Made by a program: the position numbers and the translations under genes
Notes under the pieces: model-generated
What the model was told of the DNA's origin: nothing
Seen by the model: the letters and a program-made list of their open reading frames with translations, nothing else
Database searches by the model: none
Shown: positions 52,069 to 61,861 of the stretch, in pieces
Layout of the letters: the number at the start of each line of letters is the position of its first letter
Position numbering within the stretch: position 1 is the stretch's first letter
Source of the DNA: QZLE01 sp033852075
Lineage (GTDB): Bacteria; Pseudomonadota; Gammaproteobacteria; QZLD01
NCBI GenBank assembly: GCA_033852075.1
Contig: JAWSVC010000022.1
Location: forward strand, 130,804 to 194,803
Direction of reading: 5' to 3'
Length of the DNA stretch: 64,000 nucleotides

Positions 52069-53097
52069 TCAGATTTTATTCTCTAATTCTTTGACCCTTT
52101 TAAATAAACTCTCAAGCATATTTATTCGTGCTATTTTTTTCTTCCAGCTTTTATCACGATCAGCTGCAAAACTCGATGAATAAGCTCCTGGCTTATCTAT
52201 TGATTTTGTTATCAACGATTTGGAGGTGATATGGACATTATCACATATATTCAAATGGCCTGTAATACCAACCATACCAGCTATAGTACAATTAGCTCCT
52301 ATAATAGAGCTACCTGCTATCGCTGTGCACCCTGCAATAGCGGTGTTTTGTCCTATCCTAACGTTATGAGCAACCTGAATTTGATTATCAAGTTTTACGC
52401 CATTCCCTATCACAGTATCCTCAATAGCTCCGCGATCAATAGTTGTGTTTGCACCAATCTCTACATTATCACCAATAACAACCCGGCCAACCTGCTCTAT
52501 CTTAACCCATTCGCCCCCCCCTCTCTGACAGTCGTTAGCAAACCCAAAACCATCAGCGCCTATCACTGCTCCAGAATGGATAATACAATCTTCTCCAACT
52601 TCACACTCTTTGTAGATTGTTACATTTGCAGCAATACGGCTTCTTGAACCAATAACAACTCCCTCTCCAATAACTGATCCCGAACCTATGCTAACCCCAT
52701 CACCTATAATACAACTTTTATCAATTACAGCTCCAGCAGCAACCAGACAATCGTTTCCTAATTTGACTCCAGAGTCAATAAAGGCTTTAGAAGAAATATT
52801 TTCTATACTATTCTTATTTGAGTACAGCAGCTGTGAAACTCTTGCATAAGCAAGGTAAGGGTTAGTACTTAGCAAATAATTACACTGATTATCTTTCTTT
52901 ATTTCTTCAAATAAATCTAAGTGAATAATTACTACTGACGCCTTGCATTCTTCTAATTGATTTTTATATTTCGGATTTGCAAGAAAACTAATTGAGCCGA
53001 CACCAGCATTTTTCAATGTGGCGACTGTAGTAATTTCACAATCGCCATCTCCCCAGTATTCAACACCAAGATCTGCAGCAAGATCTTTTAGTATCAT
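52069..53097 (-). CDS. lpxD: UDP-3-O-acylglucosamine N-acyltransferase LpxD
   Basis: Third lipid A enzyme. From the ATG at 53097 (342 residues) the product starts MILKDLAADLGVEYWGDGDCEI, as in the family; ten open codons upstream overlap skp. There is an N-terminal uridine-binding domain, then beta-helix repeats, then NQIQVAHNVRIGQNTAIAGC with the catalytic His and a short C-terminal helix. It lies 1 nt downstream of skp. Confidence 0.96.
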   Translation of the reverse strand: MILKDLAADLGVEYWGDGDCEITTVATLKNAGVGSISFLANPKYKNQLEECKASVVIIHLDLFEEIKKDNQCNYLLSTNPYLAYARVSQLLYSNKNSIENISSKAFIDSGVKLGNDCLVAAGAVIDKSCIIGDGVSIGSGSVIGEGVVIGSRSRIAANVTIYKECEVGEDCIIHSGAVIGADGFGFANDCQRGGGEWVKIEQVGRVVIGDNVEIGANTTIDRGAIEDTVIGNGVKLDNQIQVAHNVRIGQNTAIAGCTAIAGSSIIGANCTIAGMVGITGHLNICDNVHITSKSLITKSIDKPGAYSSSFAADRDKSWKKKIARINMLESLFKRVKELENKI

Positions 53098-53098
53098 C

Positions 53099-53662
53099 TT
53101 ACTTTTTTGCTTTTTTAGCAGCCTCAAAATCCTTCTTTAAGATCTGCAAAATGGCATCCGTAATATCTGCATTTGGGCTTGCAAAGATAACTCCATCAGA
53201 TAAAACCAAATCATATTTATTACTTTTAGCATAATCTACTATGACGTTTGCAGTATATGTTTGCAGTTTATTTAATACTTCGTTCTGCCTTATACTAAAG
53301 TCTTCACGCAGCTCTTCACCAAGCCTCTTTAGTTCTCTTTTATTCGAGATTATCTCACGCTCCAGATTTCTTGCGGTTTCTGGTTTCATAACTGCCGCAT
53401 CTCGTTGCAGCTTTTCTTCTTGATCACGTATATCCTGACCACGCTGCATCAGCTCCTGCTCTCTTGGAGAAAACTCTTCTTCCAACTTGCGTTTTGCATC
53501 ATTTACCTGTGGAGCTTCAGCCAATATTCGTGAACGGCTTACCCAACCAATCTTAACATCAGAACCATTTGCAGCAGCATTGACCTCCCCAGTATTAGCA
53601 ATTACGCTAACAAAAAGACAAAATACAAACGTAAATTTAAAAATATTAGCTAACTTTTTCAA
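53099..53662 (-). CDS. skp: Periplasmic chaperone Skp/OmpH
   Basis: Trimeric holdase for unfolded outer-membrane proteins on their way to BamA. A signal peptide (FTFVFCLFVSVIANTGEVNA, cleaved near residue 29) is followed by KIGWVSRSRILAEAP and a long charged coiled-coil region (about 55-140). The 187-residue length is slightly over E. coli (161). It starts with TTG at 53662, with GGAG upstream. It lies between bamA and lpxD. Confidence 0.94.
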   Translation of the reverse strand: MKKLANIFKFTFVFCLFVSVIANTGEVNAAANGSDVKIGWVSRSRILAEAPQVNDAKRKLEEEFSPREQELMQRGQDIRDQEEKLQRDAAVMKPETARNLEREIISNKRELKRLGEELREDFSIRQNEVLNKLQTYTANVIVDYAKSNKYDLVLSDGVIFASPNADITDAILQILKKDFEAAKKAKK

Positions 53663-53677
53663 CCTAATAACTCCATA

Positions 53678-55987
53678 TTATAAAGACGTACCCATTGTAA
53701 ACTGAAATGCCTTGGTTCTATCACCTTCCTTCTCATTCAGAGGTAGCGCATAACTAAACACCAACCCACCAACAGGCGATAGCCAACGCAGCGTCAAACC
53801 TGTGGAATATCTGAATTCACTAAACTCAGTTGTTTCATCAACGGTATCAAACACATTCCCTGCATCCAAAAATGCCGACAATCTAACAGAATTAGATTCT
53901 ACAAAAGGTACAGGAAATATCAACTCAGTTCCACCTAAAATCTTTAAATTTCCTCCAATTGGATTATCACTATCATCTAGATCCTTTGGCCCAAGAGTAC
54001 TAACTTTATAGCCTCTTAAGGTGTTTACACCACCGGCATAAAAATTTTCAAAAAATGGTAATTTTTCAGTGTCATCATATCCATCACCAAAACCAAAATC
54101 CCCTCTTAACATTAGTGCGCTGTTTTCAAACAACGGATAATACCATTTATGTTTATATGACAACGTATAATATTTTAGTTCACTGCCTGGCAATGCAGCC
54201 ATTAATGATAAACTTTGAGAAGCCCCTCTCGTAGCAAAATTTCTCCTATTACGAGTATCACTATTCCACCCAGTTTTAAACCTTATTGTGGAAAACTCAT
54301 TGCCATATTTTTCAACAAATTCATTCACCCTCTGAGGAGAATTTGGGAAAACCTTCATTTTTAACCAATCATAACCAAGACCAACAAATACCTTTTCATC
54401 CTCAGTGATTGGGAACCCAAATGACAGCATCCCTCCCCACGAATCAGTAGCATATGAAGACACGTCTATCTCATCTGTATCTGTTTGCTTAAAGAACAGA
54501 TTAAACCCTCGGCTAACTCCATCATCCGTATAATAAGGGTTATTAAAATCAACACTATAAACTGTATTAGTTCTACTGGTATTAATTTCAAAACCAAACC
54601 TATCACCACTGCCTAAAAAATTATCTTGTTTAAGGCTAGCTCCAAAAGATAATCCCTGCCCTTCACCATAACCGGCAAAAAGATTAACGGCTCCCGAATC
54701 ACGCTCTGAAACCTTTACAATTACATCTATCTGATCTGGGGAATTAGGCACAGCTGGGGTTTGAATATCAACTCCTTCAAAAAACCCAAGGCGCTGCAAT
54801 CTTAATTGCGATCTTCTTATCTTTTTAGCAGAATACCATCCACCTTCAAATATCCGCATCTCACGCCTGATAACCTCATCTCTGGTCTTTTCATTCCCTT
54901 CAAAGATAATACGACGCACATAAACCCGCTTACCCTTATCGATATAAAACTTAACTTTTACTGTTTTTGTAGCTTCATCTACACCAGGGACTGCATTAAC
55001 ATTAGCAAAAGCATACCCTTCATCTTTTAGTTGATTTTTTAAAAGCTCTGAAACTCCTATTATCAAACGATTAGAAAAATTCTTTTTCTGCCGCCCAACC
55101 CAGACATCATTAGCAATTTGTTGCAGCCCTTCAGACACGTCTCCATGTAACTCAATATCACTAAACTTATATCTATCACCCTCAATAATATTGACCGTGA
55201 TAAATACAAAACTCTTATCAGGACTTAGTGCAACCTGAGTTGAATCAATCTTAAAATTAATATAGCCATCATTTAAATATAGAGACTTTAATTTTTCTAA
55301 ATCTGCTTCAAGTTTTTCCTTCGAATACTCATCACTATCGGACCAAATGGCCATGGATGAAGGAATACCAAGATCAAATTCCTCTAGTATTTCATCGTCT
55401 GTATACAGTTGATTTCCTACTATGTTTATCCCTTTGATCCGAGCCACTTCTCCTTCAGTGATTTCAACCAAAATACTAACCCTATTACGAATCATAGGAG
55501 TGACCGTCGTAGAAACCTTTACACTATAGTTTCCATTTGCATAGTACTGTCTAAATAACTCCTGCTTAACACTATCAAGCAACCTACGGTTATATACCCT
55601 GCCTTCTGCAAGACCAATACCTTTAAGCCCCTCCAATAGAGGGTCGGTCTCCAAAATCGAATTGCCTTTTATAATAATTTCGGTAATAGACGGACGCTCT
55701 GCCACTCTAATAACCAGAATATCTCCATCGCCTTTTAGCTCGATATCACTAAAAAAACCCGTAGCATATAATTCTTTTATTGCTTTTGTTGTCAAATCCT
55801 TATCCAGATAATCGCCAACTTGAACAGGCAGGTATGTAAAGACTGTTCCTGCCGAGATACGACGCAACCCTTCAACCCGAATATCTTTAACAAAAAAACC
55901 TTCGGCGTGAGCAGTTAAACTCATAAAACACAAAGAACAAATAGCGACTATTTTTAGCCACTTTTTTTTATAAAACAGATTTTTCAC
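53678..55987 (-). CDS. bamA: Outer-membrane protein assembly factor BamA
   Basis: Core of the BAM complex. A signal peptide is cleaved after AHA (residue 28), then five POTRA domains (about 29-430: FFVKDIRVEGLRRISAGTVF and repeats), then the 16-strand barrel to residue 769. Loop 6 carries the conserved RGY in NTLRGYKVSTLGP, and the last strand ends AFQFTMGTSL rather than with a terminal aromatic residue. The start is GTG at 55987. It lies directly after rseP. Confidence 0.96.
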   Translation of the reverse strand: MKNLFYKKKWLKIVAICSLCFMSLTAHAEGFFVKDIRVEGLRRISAGTVFTYLPVQVGDYLDKDLTTKAIKELYATGFFSDIELKGDGDILVIRVAERPSITEIIIKGNSILETDPLLEGLKGIGLAEGRVYNRRLLDSVKQELFRQYYANGNYSVKVSTTVTPMIRNRVSILVEITEGEVARIKGINIVGNQLYTDDEILEEFDLGIPSSMAIWSDSDEYSKEKLEADLEKLKSLYLNDGYINFKIDSTQVALSPDKSFVFITVNIIEGDRYKFSDIELHGDVSEGLQQIANDVWVGRQKKNFSNRLIIGVSELLKNQLKDEGYAFANVNAVPGVDEATKTVKVKFYIDKGKRVYVRRIIFEGNEKTRDEVIRREMRIFEGGWYSAKKIRRSQLRLQRLGFFEGVDIQTPAVPNSPDQIDVIVKVSERDSGAVNLFAGYGEGQGLSFGASLKQDNFLGSGDRFGFEINTSRTNTVYSVDFNNPYYTDDGVSRGFNLFFKQTDTDEIDVSSYATDSWGGMLSFGFPITEDEKVFVGLGYDWLKMKVFPNSPQRVNEFVEKYGNEFSTIRFKTGWNSDTRNRRNFATRGASQSLSLMAALPGSELKYYTLSYKHKWYYPLFENSALMLRGDFGFGDGYDDTEKLPFFENFYAGGVNTLRGYKVSTLGPKDLDDSDNPIGGNLKILGGTELIFPVPFVESNSVRLSAFLDAGNVFDTVDETTEFSEFRYSTGLTLRWLSPVGGLVFSYALPLNEKEGDRTKAFQFTMGTSL

Positions 55988-56013
55988 ATTAATACCGTTA
56001 TTTAATATACCTG

Positions 56014-57363
56014 CTAATTAAATACCCTTTGCAGGTCAACATAGAATGCAAGACCCATAATCATTGCCAATATCGCCAATCCAACAGTTTGAAATTTTTC
56101 CTGATAGCTTGGTTCCAATGGGCGACCACGTAATGCCTCAACAACATAGAAAAATAGATGCCCTCCATCAAGTACAGGAATCGGAAGCAAATTTAATATC
56201 CCTAAACTTATACTAAGCAGAGCAAGCAACCTTGCCAATTGCACAATACCATATTCAACATATTTGCCAACTGTATTTGCTATTTGAATTGGACCACTTA
56301 GGTTTTTAACCGAAGCAGTTCCAGTTACCATACTCCACACACCTTTAAGGATCAATACGGTTGAATCAACCGACTCCTCTACTCCCCGACGAAACGCCGA
56401 AAACAAGGTGTGATCAACCTCAACCCACAAATCATCCCTAATCGGAGCTGGTTTGACACCAATCACTCTTCTACTTAGTTCACCTTCTACAACAATTTTT
56501 GGAGTAATTGAAAATTCTAATACCTGACCATTTCTTTCTACCCCGACAGCAATCTGTTCTGCGCCGGAATCCGAAATTTTACTTGCCATCTCATTCCAGG
56601 TTAATACTTTATCGGCATCTACAGATATCACCTTGTCACCATCCATAAGACCTGCAACATAAGCTGGGTCATTCGGTATGGCCTTTATCACAGCAGGCCT
56701 GTTCGCTGCAGACAAAATACCAAAGTCTCTGGAAAAACTTTCAATGTGTTCAGCCGGATCAAAATCAGTCATATCTACCAACAAACTAGCTTGCTGTTCA
56801 CCACGTTTTACCTTCATAGATAACTGCCTTGCCTGCAACCCTGCTGTCATAAGCTCCAGCTGAAACTGAGAAAATGTTGTAATTTCGTTTTGATCTATCT
56901 GCACAACCTCATCACCGGCTTGCAACCCTGAGTTTGCAGCAATCGTACCTGGAATAACCTCTCCAATGATCGGTCTTAATGAAAATTCACCACCAAGAAA
57001 TACCATCCAAAAAACCAGGATCGCAAAAACATAATTAAAAAATGGTCCGGCAAATACGATTAAAAATCTTTTCCAAATCGGCTGTGAATTGAATTCTTGC
57101 GACATTAGTTCTTCCGGAACATCTCCCTCACGGGTATCCAGCATTTTCACATAACCGCCCAAAGGGATCGCAGCAATAGCATATTCGATACCTGTTTTTT
57201 TACTGGTAAATACAGCAAGCGGCTTACCGAATCCAAGACAAAAGCGCAACACCTTTACACCCAAAGCACGAGCAAACAGATAATGTCCTAATTCGTGCAC
57301 AAAAACCAATATCCCCAATGAGATAATAAGTGCTACTGCCTTTTGTAATATTGATAATGCCAT
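56014..57363 (-). CDS. rseP: RseP site-2 zinc metalloprotease
   Basis: Intramembrane protease that cleaves anti-sigma factor RseA and remnant signal peptides. The zinc motif HELGHY (about 23-28) is in the first membrane helix, the third ligand is in LPIPVLDGGHLFFY, and two PDZ domains (about 110-310) lie between. Taking the ATG at 57363 gives 449 residues (a TTG precedes it). It lies between dxr and bamA, the conserved order. Confidence 0.96.
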   Translation of the reverse strand: MALSILQKAVALIISLGILVFVHELGHYLFARALGVKVLRFCLGFGKPLAVFTSKKTGIEYAIAAIPLGGYVKMLDTREGDVPEELMSQEFNSQPIWKRFLIVFAGPFFNYVFAILVFWMVFLGGEFSLRPIIGEVIPGTIAANSGLQAGDEVVQIDQNEITTFSQFQLELMTAGLQARQLSMKVKRGEQQASLLVDMTDFDPAEHIESFSRDFGILSAANRPAVIKAIPNDPAYVAGLMDGDKVISVDADKVLTWNEMASKISDSGAEQIAVGVERNGQVLEFSITPKIVVEGELSRRVIGVKPAPIRDDLWVEVDHTLFSAFRRGVEESVDSTVLILKGVWSMVTGTASVKNLSGPIQIANTVGKYVEYGIVQLARLLALLSISLGILNLLPIPVLDGGHLFFYVVEALRGRPLEPSYQEKFQTVGLAILAMIMGLAFYVDLQRVFN

Positions 57364-57406
57364 CAACTAAATTACCTGTTTATTCCCTATTTCAAGATCC
57401 TGCATT

Positions 57407-58585
57407 TTAAGAGAGTCCGTTAACAATCTCTATAGCGATATTTTCTGCAAGCAAACTTTGCTCTTTTATCACCTGTAGATTTTCTGCCTTTTTCTTTCCA
57501 AGTTTTGCCATAGTATCACTAATCACCTTCTGAATCTGGGTAAACTTAATTTTATCATCAAGAAAACCAGCAACTGCAACCTCATTTGCGGCATTCAGTA
57601 CTGCCGGCATAGTCCCTCCCTCAGTAACCGCATCAAATGCAAGTTGCAAACAAGGAAACCTTTCCATATCCGGCATATAAAAATCCAACCTGCCAATCTC
57701 AAACATATTAAGGCGCTTTACCCCTACACTGATACGTTTTGGCCATGCCATTGCATTTGCAATTGGGGTACGCATATCTGGATTACCCAACTGTGCCAAC
57801 ACCGAACCATCAACATATTCCACCATTGAGTGGATTACACTTTGCGGATGCACCACCACTTCAACCTCGGTTGGTTTGGCATCAAATAGCCAACATGCTT
57901 CAATAACCTCCAGCCCCTTATTCATCATTGAGGCTGAATCTACCGATATCTTTTTGCCCATTGACCAATTTGGATGGGCCACCGCCTGTTCTGGTGTTAT
58001 AACACTTAGATCCCTATCTTTATCTTTAAAGAACGGACCTCCTGAAGCGGTAAGAATAATCTTTTCCACCCCAGCTTCATTAAGACTCTTACCGTAATTT
58101 TCTCCAAGAGCCTGAAAGATTGCGTTATGTTCACTATCGATCGGTAATAGCTCAGCTCCTGAGTTTGCAACCTCCTGCATAAACAGCTCACCAGACATCA
58201 CCAGCGATTCTTTATTAGCAAGCAGCACCCTTTTGCCTAACCTAACCGCCTCAAGAGTTGGCTCTAACCCTGCTGCACCAACAATTGATGCCATTACATA
58301 TGCAGCTTCATTTAGCCTGGCAACCTCACATACACCATTGACCCCGGATAGCACCTCACAGTTCAATTTTTTCTCAGCAACATGTTTGCTTAGCTCTAGC
58401 GCTGCTTTTTCATCAGCCATCGCAGCGCACTGTGGCTGATACTTTTCTATTAACTCCAGCATCTTCTGGCTATTGGAATTTGCACTCAGACCAACAACTT
58501 TATATTTATCCGGGTGCTGAGAAACAACATCAAGGGTGCTGCTACCGATGCTGCCTGTTGCTCCTAATATTGAAATTCCAATCAT
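57407..58585 (-). CDS. dxr: 1-deoxy-D-xylulose 5-phosphate reductoisomerase
   Basis: Second enzyme of the MEP isoprenoid pathway, supplying precursors to UppS two genes upstream. It has NADPH motif ILGATGSIGSSTLDV, ANKESLVMSG, LLPIDSEHNAIFQAL, ILTASGGPF and MNKGLEVIEACWLF. The ATG at 58585 gives 392 residues. It follows a 109-nt spacer holding a repeat half-unit. Confidence 0.96.
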   Translation of the reverse strand: MIGISILGATGSIGSSTLDVVSQHPDKYKVVGLSANSNSQKMLELIEKYQPQCAAMADEKAALELSKHVAEKKLNCEVLSGVNGVCEVARLNEAAYVMASIVGAAGLEPTLEAVRLGKRVLLANKESLVMSGELFMQEVANSGAELLPIDSEHNAIFQALGENYGKSLNEAGVEKIILTASGGPFFKDKDRDLSVITPEQAVAHPNWSMGKKISVDSASMMNKGLEVIEACWLFDAKPTEVEVVVHPQSVIHSMVEYVDGSVLAQLGNPDMRTPIANAMAWPKRISVGVKRLNMFEIGRLDFYMPDMERFPCLQLAFDAVTEGGTMPAVLNAANEVAVAGFLDDKIKFTQIQKVISDTMAKLGKKKAENLQVIKEQSLLAENIAIEIVNGLS

Positions 58586-58634
58586 CAAATTAAACCTTTA
58601 TCGCCCAAAAACACAAAAAAACAAGTCGATTGAG

Positions 58635-58651
58635 CCCTTCGACTACGCTCA
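58635..58651. repeat. Half unit of the GGCTGAGCGTAGCC repeat
   Basis: CCCTTCGACTACGCTCAGG with the following CAGCTCGAAAAAT matches 35013-35047 with a few changes. It is the only repeat in the rpsB-to-accA core block that I can see. Confidence 0.65.
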
Positions 58652-58693
58652 GGCAGCTCGAAAAATCATACATTAACACTATCCTAATCACAC

Positions 58694-59506
58694 CTACATA
58701 GAGTTAATAATCAACATACCAAAGAAAAACACCGGTGCCGCTGAAGTCAGGCTATCAACGCGATCCAACACACCTCCATGGCCAGGCAGAATCGAACCAC
58801 TATCCTTAATACCAGTTAATCTTTTTAACATACTCTCAAACAAATCACCGGCAATAGAAAAAACTACTACCAATGCAGCTAATCCTATCCAATATGGCAT
58901 CGTTGCTAACTCAAGCTTTAAAATAAATATTCCAACGACAGCCACTATGGCACTGGTAACAATACCGCCATATACTCCTTCCATAGTTTTTTTAGGGCTG
59001 AGCTTTACTGCCAGTTTTTTCTTGCCAAACTTACGTCCAACAAAATAAGCACCAGAATCCGCCCCCCAAACCATTAAAAATAGCCATAAAATCATTCCAG
59101 GAGAAAATTCTTGAATAGAAAATAACGCGAGCCACATAGGGGTTAGTACAATATATCCAATAGAGAGTTTTGCCATACTGGATAGATCTACCTTTTGACT
59201 AAAACTTGAATATAGATACATCCAAACAAAAGCGCTCATCCAAAATAGTATTGAGATAATTAACAACGCATAAACAAAGGCGTTTTCAGTTTTATACAAC
59301 CACACTCCGTAAAAAGGAAGAAGGTATGTTAGAGCATAACAGGCACGATGAAATACCCTTTTAATTCCACAAAACTGAGCCCATTCCCAAGCACCTACTA
59401 AACAAAGCGATGCAGCAGCAATTGCAAAATATTGTTGATTGAGTTTAAAAATCCCTATTAGCACCAGCGGTATCAAAACCAAAGCGGTAATAATCCTTTT
59501 AAGCAT
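58694..59506 (-). CDS. cdsA: Phosphatidate cytidylyltransferase
   Basis: Integral membrane enzyme making CDP-diacylglycerol for all phospholipids. It has about eight membrane helices, LSPKKTMEGVYGG, and the family signature SGSILPGHGGVLDRVDSL near the C-terminus. The length of 270 is normal. The ATG (59506) overlaps the uppS stop by 8 nt, so the two are coupled. Confidence 0.95.
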   Translation of the reverse strand: MLKRIITALVLIPLVLIGIFKLNQQYFAIAAASLCLVGAWEWAQFCGIKRVFHRACYALTYLLPFYGVWLYKTENAFVYALLIISILFWMSAFVWMYLYSSFSQKVDLSSMAKLSIGYIVLTPMWLALFSIQEFSPGMILWLFLMVWGADSGAYFVGRKFGKKKLAVKLSPKKTMEGVYGGIVTSAIVAVVGIFILKLELATMPYWIGLAALVVVFSIAGDLFESMLKRLTGIKDSGSILPGHGGVLDRVDSLTSAAPVFFFGMLIINSM

Positions 59507-60302
59507 CTGTTCCCTTTTTTAAATTATTCTGTTCCTGTTGAGCTTCTATCTGCTCTCCGGTTTTTCCAAAGCGACGTTGCCTGGTTTCAAACCACTTAAG
59601 CGCATCAGCAAATTGATCTTTTCCAAAGTCAGGCCATAGAATGTCGGTAAAATAAAGTTCGGCATATGCCAACTGCCATATAAGAAAATTACTTATCCTT
59701 TTTTCACCACCAGTACGAATAAACAAATCGGGAAGTGGATAACCTGACATTGCGACATAATTTGAGATCATATCTTCATCAACTTGTTCAGGGTCGATCT
59801 CACCTGCAGCTACTTTTCTGCATATCTGTTTAGCAGCATTTGAAATATCCCATTTACCACCATAATCAGCAGCGACAAAAAGATTCATGGCTTTATTATT
59901 AGCAGTTAATGATTCTGCATCTTCAAGGGCCTTTAAAATTTTGGAATTGAATTTTTCTCTGGCTCCAATAATCTGCAGGCGAATATTATTTTTATGTAAC
60001 TTCTTTACTTCACGTTTCAAAACAAACAAAAACAGATCCATAAGAAGATTTACTTCCTTTTCAGGACGCTGCCAGTTCTCACTACTAAATGCGAATAAAG
60101 TTACGCACTCGACTCCTGACTGTAATGCCGCTTCTGTTATTCTTCTAACAGATTTAACACCTTCCTTGTGACCTGCCGAGCGGCTTTTACCTCTTTGCTG
60201 AGCCCACCTACCATTACCATCCATAATAATGGCGACATGCTTTGGAACCGCCGATTTCAACGTTGCATCAGAAGCATTTTGTACTGTTTTTGCCTTTTGC
60301 AA
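59499..60302 (-). CDS. uppS: Undecaprenyl diphosphate synthase
   Basis: Cis-prenyltransferase making the C55 carrier lipid for peptidoglycan and O-antigen. It has HVAIIMDGNGRWAQQRG with catalytic Asp28, SAGHKEGVKSVR, LFAFSSENWQRP and DLFIRTGGEKRISNFLIWQ. The length of 267 is normal. The start is probably TTG (60302), since no ATG precedes the conserved part. Confidence 0.95.
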   Translation of the reverse strand: MQKAKTVQNASDATLKSAVPKHVAIIMDGNGRWAQQRGKSRSAGHKEGVKSVRRITEAALQSGVECVTLFAFSSENWQRPEKEVNLLMDLFLFVLKREVKKLHKNNIRLQIIGAREKFNSKILKALEDAESLTANNKAMNLFVAADYGGKWDISNAAKQICRKVAAGEIDPEQVDEDMISNYVAMSGYPLPDLFIRTGGEKRISNFLIWQLAYAELYFTDILWPDFGKDQFADALKWFETRQRRFGKTGEQIEAQQEQNNLKKGTDA

Positions 60303-60322
60303 TTTATACTCACATCTAAGAG

Positions 60323-60880
60323 TTATACTTCCATTAACTCTTTTTCTTTTTCTGCAATTACCTCTTCAACCTGAGCAATATATTTGTCGGTGATTTTTTG
60401 AGTTCTGTCCTCAGCACCTCTTTGCTCATCTTCGGATATTTCTTTATCTTTTTGCAATGATTTAAAATCGCTATTGGCATCACGACGAATATTTCTGATG
60501 GCGATACGCGCATTTTCTGCTTCGGATTTCACCAGCTTAACCATTTCTTTTCTTCGTTCTTCTGTTAATGGCGGCAACGGAATACGAATAACCTCACCAG
60601 CTGTAACCGGATTTAGGCCCAGATTAGCCATCATTAAAGCCTTTTCAATAACCGGCACCATCTGCTTTTCCCAAGGAGTTACGGAAAGAGTTCTTGAATC
60701 TGCTACACCAACATTCGCCACTTGGGTTAACGGAACATCACTACCATAATAGCTAACTTGTAAATGCTCTATCAGGCTTGGATGAGCACGACCGGTTCTG
60801 ATTTTCGTTAAAGTCCCTTTAAGGGCCTCAATAGACTTGGCCATTCTTTTTTCTGAATCCTGAATAATATCGTTAATCAT
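60323..60880 (-). CDS. frr: Ribosome recycling factor
   Basis: Splits post-termination ribosomes with EF-G. It is a 185-residue, tRNA-shaped protein with KSIEALKGTLTKIRTGRAHPSLIE near the N-terminus (given as ALKGTLTKIRTGRAHPSLIE), VTPWEKQM, IRIPLPPLTEERRKEMVK and NIRRDAN. It lies between pyrH and uppS as expected. Confidence 0.97.
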   Translation of the reverse strand: MINDIIQDSEKRMAKSIEALKGTLTKIRTGRAHPSLIEHLQVSYYGSDVPLTQVANVGVADSRTLSVTPWEKQMVPVIEKALMMANLGLNPVTAGEVIRIPLPPLTEERRKEMVKLVKSEAENARIAIRNIRRDANSDFKSLQKDKEISEDEQRGAEDRTQKITDKYIAQVEEVIAEKEKELMEV

Positions 60881-60895
60881 TTTCCTATCCTTTCT

Positions 60896-61615
60896 CTATC
60901 CATTCTCAACTATTGTTCCAATATGCTCGCCCTGTACAATCTTCATCAGGCCTCCTGGAACGGTACCATCAAATATTTGCAATGGCATATCCTGGTCTCT
61001 ACACATTACGATCGCAGTAGCATCCATCACCATTAATTTTTTCTGTAAAACTTCATCGTATGTCAATCTATCATACTTTACTGCAGTTGGATCTTTTACA
61101 GGGTCTGCTGAATATACACCATCAACCTTAGTTGATTTAAGTAATAAATCAGCATTTATTTCTATAGCTCGCAAACTAGCCGCCGAATCAGTGGTAAAGA
61201 ACGGGTTTCCTGTACCTGCAGCAAATACAACTACACGCCCCTTTTCCAGATGACGAACCGCTCTGCGCTGCAAATAATCTTCACAAACTCTATTGATCTT
61301 GATTGCGGACATAACCCTGGTAAATACCCCCATCTGCTCAAGAGAATTCTGTAATGCCAGTGAATTCATAACAGTTGCCAGCATTCCCATATGATCTCCA
61401 GCAACTCGATCTATTCCTGATTCAGCCAAGCCTGCTCCGCGGAAGATATTTCCTCCACCAATTACCACCCCAACCTGTATTCCTAAATCTCTTACTTCTT
61501 TAATTTCGGTTGCCAACCTTTTAATCACATTGGGATCTATGCCGTAATTTTCTTCTCCCATTAGAGCTTCGCCGCTCAATTTCAAAAGAATCCTTTTATA
61601 TTTCAATTCAGACAT
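60896..61615 (-). CDS. pyrH: Uridylate kinase
   Basis: Hexameric UMP kinase of the amino-acid-kinase fold. It has RILLKLSGEALMG, VVIGGGNIFRG, AAGTGNPFFTTDSAA and DGVYSADPVKDP. The length of 239 is normal. It is separated from tsf by 246 nt containing a terminator, so it probably has its own promoter. Confidence 0.97.
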   Translation of the reverse strand: MSELKYKRILLKLSGEALMGEENYGIDPNVIKRLATEIKEVRDLGIQVGVVIGGGNIFRGAGLAESGIDRVAGDHMGMLATVMNSLALQNSLEQMGVFTRVMSAIKINRVCEDYLQRRAVRHLEKGRVVVFAAGTGNPFFTTDSAASLRAIEINADLLLKSTKVDGVYSADPVKDPTAVKYDRLTYDEVLQKKLMVMDATAIVMCRDQDMPLQIFDGTVPGGLMKIVQGEHIGTIVENG

Positions 61616-61690
61616 ATATCACCTCTCGCTTTAAAAAACCGACATTTAAATTGAATTAATATCATTACTGGATAATGGCATATTCAACTT

Positions 61691-61718
61691 ACAAAAATGA
61701 GGAGTCAAAACTCCTCAT
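61691..61718 (-). terminator. Intrinsic terminator downstream of tsf
   Basis: On the minus strand AATGAGGAGT, loop, ACTCCTCATT and a T-run (61691-61698). It ends the rpsB-tsf transcript before pyrH. Confidence 0.85.
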
Positions 61719-61861
61719 TTCTAAATTTTAAGACAAGCCTTTGTTTAGCTTGAATATATTCAGACTGTCATTTTTTGCTCACCGCATCTTCTTCTACAAA
61801 CGCACTTGTAATAAAACACACGCGATGCAATGAGCAAATAGTCTACGCAAAATTAATTGCT

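Noticed and set aside
53802..55030. Plus-strand ORFs antisense to bamA
   Set aside because: These are antisense shadows of a clearly conserved gene, without ribosome sites or homology.
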